Source of the DNA: Sulfitobacter mediterraneus
Lineage (GTDB): Bacteria > Pseudomonadota > Alphaproteobacteria > Rhodobacterales > Rhodobacteraceae
Assembly (NCBI RefSeq): GCF_016801775.1
Contig: NZ_CP069004.1
Location: forward strand, 1,922,001 to 1,986,000
Reading direction: 5' to 3'
Length of the DNA stretch: 64,000 nucleotides
Shown: positions 57,427-64,000 of the stretch, in pieces
How positions within the stretch are numbered: position 1 is the stretch's first letter
Layout of the letters: every line of letters starts with the position of its first letter
Position numbers and translations under genes: made by a program
The notes under the pieces: generated by a model
Told to the model about the DNA's origin: nothing
The model's database searches: none
The model's input: only the letters and a program-made list of their open reading frames with translations

Positions 57427-57893
57427 GCGATCCCATCGTGCGCAAGGGCCTGACCCCGAGGTTTTGGGAAAAGAAACCGCTGTCCGAGATGAACCCGACA
57501 GAATGGGAAGCGCTTTGCGATGGCTGCGGGAAATGTTGCCTGAACAAGCTGGAAGATGAGGACAGCGGCGAAGTGGCGCTGACCCGTGTGGCTTGCCGCC
57601 TGCTGGATGATGCGACCTGCCGCTGTGTGCATTACGAAAACCGCCATCAGTTTGTGCCCGATTGCATCGTGCTGCGCCCGGACAACATGGACAGCCACGC
57701 CTATTGGATGCCGCAGACCTGCGCCTATCGGTTGCTGTGGCAGGGCAAGCCCCTGCCCGCTTGGCATCCTTTGATCAGCGGCACCGCCCAATCGGTACAC
57801 GACGCCGGGATCAGCGTGCAGGGTGGGACCGTTTCAGAATTCGACACCCCGTTCGAGGAATGGGAAGACCATATTATCGAGGAACCGACCTGA
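57423..57893 (+). CDS. YcgN family cysteine-cluster protein
   Basis: A 156-residue protein of the UPF0260/YcgN family. It carries an N-terminal cysteine cluster CDGCGKCC (43-50 region) and further cysteines at CRLLDDATCRC and CIVLRPD/QTCAY, consistent with a metal or Fe-S site of the CxxCxxCC type. Function unknown. Between ribF and the aldolase gene, with ATGA and TGATG overlaps at its two ends. Confidence 0.9.
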   Translation: MSDPIVRKGLTPRFWEKKPLSEMNPTEWEALCDGCGKCCLNKLEDEDSGEVALTRVACRLLDDATCRCVHYENRHQFVPDCIVLRPDNMDSHAYWMPQTCAYRLLWQGKPLPAWHPLISGTAQSVHDAGISVQGGTVSEFDTPFEEWEDHIIEEPT

Positions 57894-58927
57894 TGTTTTT
57901 TGCCTCTGACAATGCAGGCCCAGTGCATCCCAAGGTGATGGAGCGGGTGATCGCGGCCAACACTGATTACGCAATGCCCTATGGTAAAGATCCGATCATG
58001 GATGAGGTTCGCACCGAGATCCGCCGGGTGTTTGAAGCGCCAGAGGCGGCGGTTTATCTCGTGGCAACGGGCACAGCGGCCAATGCGCTGGCGCTCGCTT
58101 GTTATTGCCAGCCTTGGCAAACTATTTTCTGCTCCGAAGTTGCCCATATTCACGAAGACGAGTGCAACGCGCCGGAGTTCTACGCAGGTGCAGCCAAGCT
58201 GACGGTGATTCCGACCGACGACAAGATGACGCCTGAGAGCTTGCAAGCGGCAATCACGGCCCGCACGGCGGGCGATGTACATTCCGCCCAGCCTGGCCCG
58301 GTGTCGATCACCCAAGTGACCGAACGCGGATCAGTACACAGCCTGGAAGAACTACGGGCGTTGACAGATGTGGCCAAGACGCATGAATTGCCGGTGCATA
58401 TGGATGGCGCACGGTTCGCCAATGCGACCGAGGCGCTGAACTGCACTGCCGCCGAGATGACATGGAAGTTGGGTGTGGATGTTGTCAGCTTTGGCGGCAC
58501 CAAGAACGGCTGCATGGGTGTTGAGGCGGTTGTGTTCTTCGATCCGGCTAAGGCCTGGGAATTTGAACTGCGCCGCAAGCGCGGGGCGCATCTGTTTTCA
58601 AAGCACCGGTTCCTGTCCGCGCAAATGGCTGGATACCTGCAGGGTGATCTGTGGCGCGAGACCGCGCAGCAGGCCAATGCCAATGCGGCCTATTTGGCTG
58701 AAGGGTTGCGCAAGGCCGGGGCAGAGTTTTTGCACGCGCCGCAGGCCAATATGCTGTTCCCGCGTTTCCCACGCGCCATTCACCGCAAGCTGCATGAGGC
58801 CGGGGCCAAATATTACCTATGGGACGGGCCGCTTGATGGACCAGAGGACAGCTTGCTTGCCGCGCGGATGGTCTGCGACTGGTCCATCAGCAAAGAGCAA
58901 ATCGACCAGTTTCTGAGCCAGTTCTAA
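57893..58927 (+). CDS. Low-specificity L-threonine aldolase
   Basis: A 344-residue PLP enzyme that splits threonine (or allo-threonine) into glycine and acetaldehyde. PLP lysine is Lys204 (FGGTKNGCMG); the N-terminal DNAGPVHPKV and GTGTAANALAL-type (ATGTAANALAL) segments, and the DGARFANA motif, are conserved. The start is the ATG in TGATG shared with the YcgN stop. Low-specificity type rather than high-specificity, judged by family; not tested. Confidence 0.92.
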   Translation: MFFASDNAGPVHPKVMERVIAANTDYAMPYGKDPIMDEVRTEIRRVFEAPEAAVYLVATGTAANALALACYCQPWQTIFCSEVAHIHEDECNAPEFYAGAAKLTVIPTDDKMTPESLQAAITARTAGDVHSAQPGPVSITQVTERGSVHSLEELRALTDVAKTHELPVHMDGARFANATEALNCTAAEMTWKLGVDVVSFGGTKNGCMGVEAVVFFDPAKAWEFELRRKRGAHLFSKHRFLSAQMAGYLQGDLWRETAQQANANAAYLAEGLRKAGAEFLHAPQANMLFPRFPRAIHRKLHEAGAKYYLWDGPLDGPEDSLLAARMVCDWSISKEQIDQFLSQF

Positions 58928-58934
58928 TCGCCAA

Positions 58935-59738
58935 TCAGGCCCGTTCGAGCAAGCTGGCAAATGCTTCTGCCGTTTCTGCCGGATGGCTGATCGGGGCCAT
59001 GTGACCTGCCCCGGCAATAGTCGACTGAACCGCGCCGGGGATGCGTTTGCACAGCCCGTCATTCACCGCTGCAATGGCAGGCAATGCCTGTTCGCCGCGG
59101 ATCAGCAAGGTTGGCACCGACAGCGCATCAAGCTGCCCCGGTTCCAGCAGTCCGCAGAGGTCGTCATAGAGAAACGCATCGGTGTCCGGTACCACGTGGA
59201 TGGCACGGGTCATGGCGGCGCGGGTGCGGTTTGGCAAGCGATCCCACGTGCCTGCCTCGCTCCACATTCGGTTGAACAAACGGGCAGCAAGCGCGGGGTC
59301 ACCCGCTTGCATGGCGTCCACGAAAGGTTGTGCCCGCCCGTCGTGATCTCCCATGGTTTCTGGCGCGTCGGCTATCGCTACGGCAAAAAACACCGGCTCG
59401 ATCAAAGTGATACTTCGGACCCTTGCGGGATGCTGTACCGCCATGCGCAGGGCCGTAGCCGCGCCAAAGGAGTGACCGATCACATCCATCGGGGCATCAT
59501 CCATCACCGACAAAGACGCCGCCAGCACGGTATCTGCAAAACTGCTGCGCTGATCCCAATCAACGCTGCGGCCATGGCTGGGCATGTCGGGTGCGACAAA
59601 GGTCAGGTCTTCGCCAAGCTGCTTGACCATACCGCCCCACGCCCCGCCAAAAGCCAACGTGCAATGCAAGGCAAGAACCCGGCGCGGGCCGGATCCAAGC
59701 GTGCTCACATGGGGGATAAACCCCGCTTGGGCTGTCAC
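58935..59738 (-). CDS. Alpha/beta hydrolase
   Basis: A 267-residue hydrolase with nucleophile elbow IGHSFGAA (Ser90), oxyanion segment LHCTLAFGGAW, PDMPSHGRS strand-end, and the catalytic His in GAGHMAPISHP. Cap helices lie between ~120 and 190. Substrate unknown. Starts on an ATGA overlap with the DSBA-like gene upstream, so the two are co-transcribed. Confidence 0.88.
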   Translation of the reverse strand: MTAQAGFIPHVSTLGSGPRRVLALHCTLAFGGAWGGMVKQLGEDLTFVAPDMPSHGRSVDWDQRSSFADTVLAASLSVMDDAPMDVIGHSFGAATALRMAVQHPARVRSITLIEPVFFAVAIADAPETMGDHDGRAQPFVDAMQAGDPALAARLFNRMWSEAGTWDRLPNRTRAAMTRAIHVVPDTDAFLYDDLCGLLEPGQLDALSVPTLLIRGEQALPAIAAVNDGLCKRIPGAVQSTIAGAGHMAPISHPAETAEAFASLLERA

Positions 59739-60331
59739 AGATCGCCTGCCAGATGGGCATCAAGATCCGCGATGCGGTCCTGTCCCCAGAACCGTTGATC
59801 ACCCACGAAATAGAACGGCGCGCCAAAGACCCCGCGCTCCACTGCCTCTTCTAGGTTGCGGGCATAGGTTTCGGCCCCGACCAACATGCCGCTGTCCGCC
59901 AATGCAGGATCAAATCCGGCCTCTTGCAGACAGGCGCGTATGACGTCGTCTTGAGCGATGTCTTTTTCCTCGGCCCAAACGGCGCGGGTGATCAAATGCG
60001 CCAATTGGCCCAAATCACCACCGCCTGCATTCTGGGCAGCGATAAAGGCATAGGCGGCGGGTGCCCCATTGGTCGGCCAATGTGCAGGTTTGAGATTGAA
60101 CGGCATATCCAGCTTCTTCGCCTGCCGGACCAGTTCCTGCGCGCGATATTCGATCCGGCTGATGTGCCGGTCTTTGGGCGGTGTCCCCCCCGTCCGGCCA
60201 AAGGCCGAAACGATATCAAACGGCTTGTAATTGATGGTCGCCCCATGTTTGGCGGCAACCTCTTCAAGGCGGGTGCCCGCGAGGTAGCAATAAGGGGACA
60301 GAGTGGCAAAAAAATAGTCGATCTGGATCAT
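59735..60331 (-). CDS. 2-hydroxychromene-2-carboxylate isomerase-like protein
   Basis: A 198-residue DsbA-superfamily protein of the HCCA isomerase/kappa-GST group. The N-terminal DYFFATLSPYCYLAG positions Ser12, the residue that holds the glutathione thiol; GVFGAPFYFVGDQRFWGQDRI near the C-terminus is the family's closing segment. Naphthalene-pathway HCCA isomerase is the named member; no aromatic degradation genes are near, so a general glutathione-linked role is more likely. MIQIDYFF is the chosen start. Confidence 0.88.
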   Translation of the reverse strand: MIQIDYFFATLSPYCYLAGTRLEEVAAKHGATINYKPFDIVSAFGRTGGTPPKDRHISRIEYRAQELVRQAKKLDMPFNLKPAHWPTNGAPAAYAFIAAQNAGGGDLGQLAHLITRAVWAEEKDIAQDDVIRACLQEAGFDPALADSGMLVGAETYARNLEEAVERGVFGAPFYFVGDQRFWGQDRIADLDAHLAGDL

Positions 60332-60436
60332 TTGGCTCTCCTTCTGGGTTGAGCTGCTTTGCGGCACCGTAAGGCCATGCTAGGTGGTGTCAACGTCACG
60401 AATCTGTCATCTACGCCCCACTCGGAGACTGCCCCA

Positions 60437-61456
60437 ATGCCCACCCGCTCAGAACCCAAACTGATTTCAGGCAACGCCAATATGCCACTGGCAAAGGCAA
60501 TCGCGCGGCGCATGTCGCTGCACCGGGGGGTCAACGTAGGTTTGGTCGATGCGCGGGTCGAGCGGTTCAACGACGGTGAAATTTTTGTCGAGGTGTTCGA
60601 AAACGTGCGCGGCGAGGATATGTTCATTATTCAGCCAACCTCGAACCCGGCCAACGACAACCTTATGGAACTGCTGATCATGGCCGACGCGCTGCGCCGG
60701 TCATCTGCGGCGCGGGTTACAGCGGTACTGCCATACTTCGGCTATGCCCGTCAGGATCGCCGCACCAAGGCGCGGACACCGATCACCGCCAAGATGGTGG
60801 CAAACATGCTGGTTGGTACCGGGATTGAACGGGTTCTGACGATGGACCTGCACGCCGCACAGATTCAGGGCTTTTTCGATATTCCAGTGGACAACCTCTA
60901 TGCCTCACCGGTGTTCGCCCTCGATATCAAACACACATTCAAAGAGCGCATGGACGAGTTGATGATCGTCTCCCCTGACGTGGGCGGCGTGGCCCGCGCA
61001 AGGGAACTGGCAAAGCGGATCAATTCCCCGCTGGCTATCGTCGACAAACGCCGCGAAAAACCCGGCGAAATCGCCGAGATGACCGTCATCGGTGATGTGA
61101 AAGGCAAGATCTGTCTGATCGTGGATGACATCTGTGACACCGCTGGTACATTGTGCAAAGCCGCCGAAGTGCTGCTCGAAAATGGGGCCAAGGAAGTGCA
61201 TTCCTACATCAGCCACGGCGTAATGTCCGGCCCCGCCGTGGAACGGGTGACAAACTCTGTTATGAAATCGCTGGTCATCACCGACAGCATTCAACCCACT
61301 GCCGAGGTCAAGAATGCCGCCAACATCCGCATCGTGCCAACGGCACCGGTCTTTGCCCAGGCAATCCTGAATATCTGGAACGGCACATCCGTTTCGTCGC
61401 TGTTTGAGCAGGACACGCTGGGCCCGATCTATGATGGCATGTACGCGGGCAACTGA
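60437..61456 (+). CDS. prs: Ribose-phosphate pyrophosphokinase
   Basis: A 339-residue PRPP synthetase, the source of PRPP for purE/K, upp and amino acid pathways. The N-terminal NGxx-type ribose site ([15 protein letters not shown]), the flexible loop with [15 protein letters not shown], and the PRPP loop [10 protein letters not shown] (229-238) are all present. Start MPTRSEP at 60437, a longer open frame lacks homology. 8 bases from the convergent lectin gene. Confidence 0.96.
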   Translation: MPTRSEPKLISGNANMPLAKAIARRMSLHRGVNVGLVDARVERFNDGEIFVEVFENVRGEDMFIIQPTSNPANDNLMELLIMADALRRSSAARVTAVLPYFGYARQDRRTKARTPITAKMVANMLVGTGIERVLTMDLHAAQIQGFFDIPVDNLYASPVFALDIKHTFKERMDELMIVSPDVGGVARARELAKRINSPLAIVDKRREKPGEIAEMTVIGDVKGKICLIVDDICDTAGTLCKAAEVLLENGAKEVHSYISHGVMSGPAVERVTNSVMKSLVITDSIQPTAEVKNAANIRIVPTAPVFAQAILNIWNGTSVSSLFEQDTLGPIYDGMYAGN

Positions 61457-61464
61457 TCGCCTGA

Positions 61465-61815
61465 TCAGCTAACGTCCCAATCGTCGTCTTCAGAGAGTTC
61501 CCCAATGGCCGACCACGCCATGCGCACCCGTGCCACACGGGTGTCGCCCCACGTGCGGAACACCATGTCAAAACCGGTCTCTGTCACCGCATCTGCGGCG
61601 ATATCGGCGCGCATGACCGTCGCAGCATCCACGTCCCACAACGACAGCGACACCTGAACACTGGGGGGAGATTTGAACGCTTCGGAAAAGACGATTTGTT
61701 TGCGTCGCTCGCGCTGGCCCTCGCCTGTCCACATGTCGCCGCCGTTTTCATAGTCGGAAAACAGGACAACATCTCCGCTGTCCACGCCAATAAGATGACT
61801 GCGTAGTTTTTTCAT
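61465..61815 (-). CDS. H-type lectin domain protein
   Basis: A 116-residue protein that is nearly all H-type lectin domain: PPSVQVSLSLWDVD, ADAVTETGFDMVFRTWGDT and VRMAWSAIGE are the characteristic strands (Trp, Asp and Arg at the carbohydrate site). In invertebrates such domains bind GalNAc; in bacteria the role is unknown. No signal peptide, so it may be cytosolic or be exported by another route. Starts 115 bases from the atp operon end. Confidence 0.88.
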   Translation of the reverse strand: MKKLRSHLIGVDSGDVVLFSDYENGGDMWTGEGQRERRKQIVFSEAFKSPPSVQVSLSLWDVDAATVMRADIAADAVTETGFDMVFRTWGDTRVARVRMAWSAIGELSEDDDWDVS

Positions 61816-61882
61816 AATTCAGACGGTGCCCGGCATTCCAGTTGTGCGTGCATACTGGCGGATTTTGCGGGTGCAGCAAAGC

Positions 61883-61908
61883 AAAAAGGCCCCGCTTTCG
61901 CGAGGCCT
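61883..61908 (-). terminator. ATP synthase operon terminator
   Basis: On the minus strand AGGCCTCGC / GCGGGGCCT (9 bp, one G-T) with a GAAA tetraloop, followed by TTTTTGC, 23 bases past the atpC stop. Confidence 0.92.
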
Positions 61909-61930
61909 CTTTAATACTATTGTAACCAGA

Positions 61931-62368
61931 TCAGAGGTTTGGCTGTTTAGCCGAAAGACCGATCTCATCGCCCATTGCGACCATATCCGACAACAGCTTG
62001 GCTGCGTCATCCACGGGGCCGGGTTCATTTGCAAAAGCCTCTTTGGCTTTGGCATAGGTGGTCTTGGCCTCTTCAACCATCTCATCGAGCTGGTCTTGGG
62101 TCATGTCACCCTTAACCACGGCACGCTCGGCCAGAACCGACACACCACGGCTGCTGATTTCGGCGAAACCGCCGGTCACAACATAGGCTTGTGTCCCATC
62201 CGGGCCGTCTACTGTCAGAACGCCGGGGCGCAGCGTGGTGATGGTGGGGGCATGCCCCTCCATCGCCGTCATATCGCCATCCGCACCGGGAATCTGTACC
62301 GAAGTGACCTCCATCGAGGCCAGCCGCCGCTCGGGCGACACCAAATCGAATTGCATCGTGTCTGCCAT
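61931..62368 (-). CDS. atpC: ATP synthase F1 epsilon subunit
   Basis: A 145-residue epsilon subunit: beta-barrel domain with [15 protein letters not shown] and [19 protein letters not shown], then a C-terminal helical part (~90 onwards). AGGAG precedes the ATG. Last gene of the operon, followed by the terminator; 15 bases after atpD. Confidence 0.95.
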   Translation of the reverse strand: MADTMQFDLVSPERRLASMEVTSVQIPGADGDMTAMEGHAPTITTLRPGVLTVDGPDGTQAYVVTGGFAEISSRGVSVLAERAVVKGDMTQDQLDEMVEEAKTTYAKAKEAFANEPGPVDDAAKLLSDMVAMGDEIGLSAKQPNL

Positions 62369-62383
62369 GAGTAAGGCTCCTGA

Positions 62384-64000
<1,617 letters not shown>

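Overview
The window is ordinary chromosome from an alphaproteobacterium of the Rhodobacterales, most likely the marine Roseobacter group. The evidence is the high-GC, Rhodobacterales-style protein set: a fused malic enzyme/phosphotransacetylase, a fused Sat/CysC, Lrp next to TrxB, DUF1150 beside Hsp20, DUF465, DUF2161 and DUF817 proteins, Hint-domain proteins, and PrpE. I cannot assign a genus. I see no prophage, insertion sequence, CRISPR array, rRNA or tRNA gene. Genes are tightly packed: several same-strand neighbours overlap by ATGA or TGATG, and four convergent pairs overlap at their 3' ends.

Layout. 0-7 kb: the end of an acyl-CoA synthetase gene, a membrane protein, an SGNH hydrolase, a SPOR protein, and a nucleoside-salvage operon cdd-deoA-deoB-upp on the minus strand. 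7-15 kb: central carbon and one-carbon genes (maeB, prpE, nadK, glyA), CsbD and a phasin with an FNR-type box upstream. 15-18 kb: a divergent SDR / TetR-cupin pair with two identical-type operators, the cupin closely resembling manganese hydroxynitrile lyases, then DUF817. 18-25 kb: carB, a PilJ-like secreted protein, a KAS III enzyme of the PA3286 type, and tdk. 25-33 kb: a GAF histidine kinase, a hydroxyacid dehydrogenase-CsaA-proC operon, YbjN and UbiK proteins, and lgt-midA-like-pgeF. 33-44 kb: a 47-residue basic protein, a Hint protein lacking the catalytic Cys, lrp/trxB, sat-cysC, small heat-shock protein, purEK, a stand-alone phnM, a lipase-like protein, a Nudix hydrolase and an EamA transporter.

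44.3-49.9 kb is the most distinctive part. It holds a Tat-type extracellular solute-binding protein with no transporter permease or ATPase beside it, flanked by two histidine kinases with nearly the same ATP-lid sequence and two receiver proteins. I read it as a ligand-sensing module in which the binding protein serves signalling rather than uptake. This is inference.

50-64 kb: groES-groEL with a CIRCE element, family II pyrophosphatase, a HAD hydrolase, MaoC hydratase, ribF-ycgN-threonine aldolase operon, an alpha/beta hydrolase with a 2-hydroxychromene-2-carboxylate-isomerase-like protein, prs, an H-type lectin, and the end of the ATP synthase operon (atpG-atpD-atpC) with a strong terminator.

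A recurrent intergenic repeat (a TTTGGNCCAAAA block, CCGGGGG, a variable hairpin, then GGGGGYTGGCCCCC) occurs at about 4.2, 18.85 and 56.4 kb, with a possible degenerate copy near 9.67 kb.
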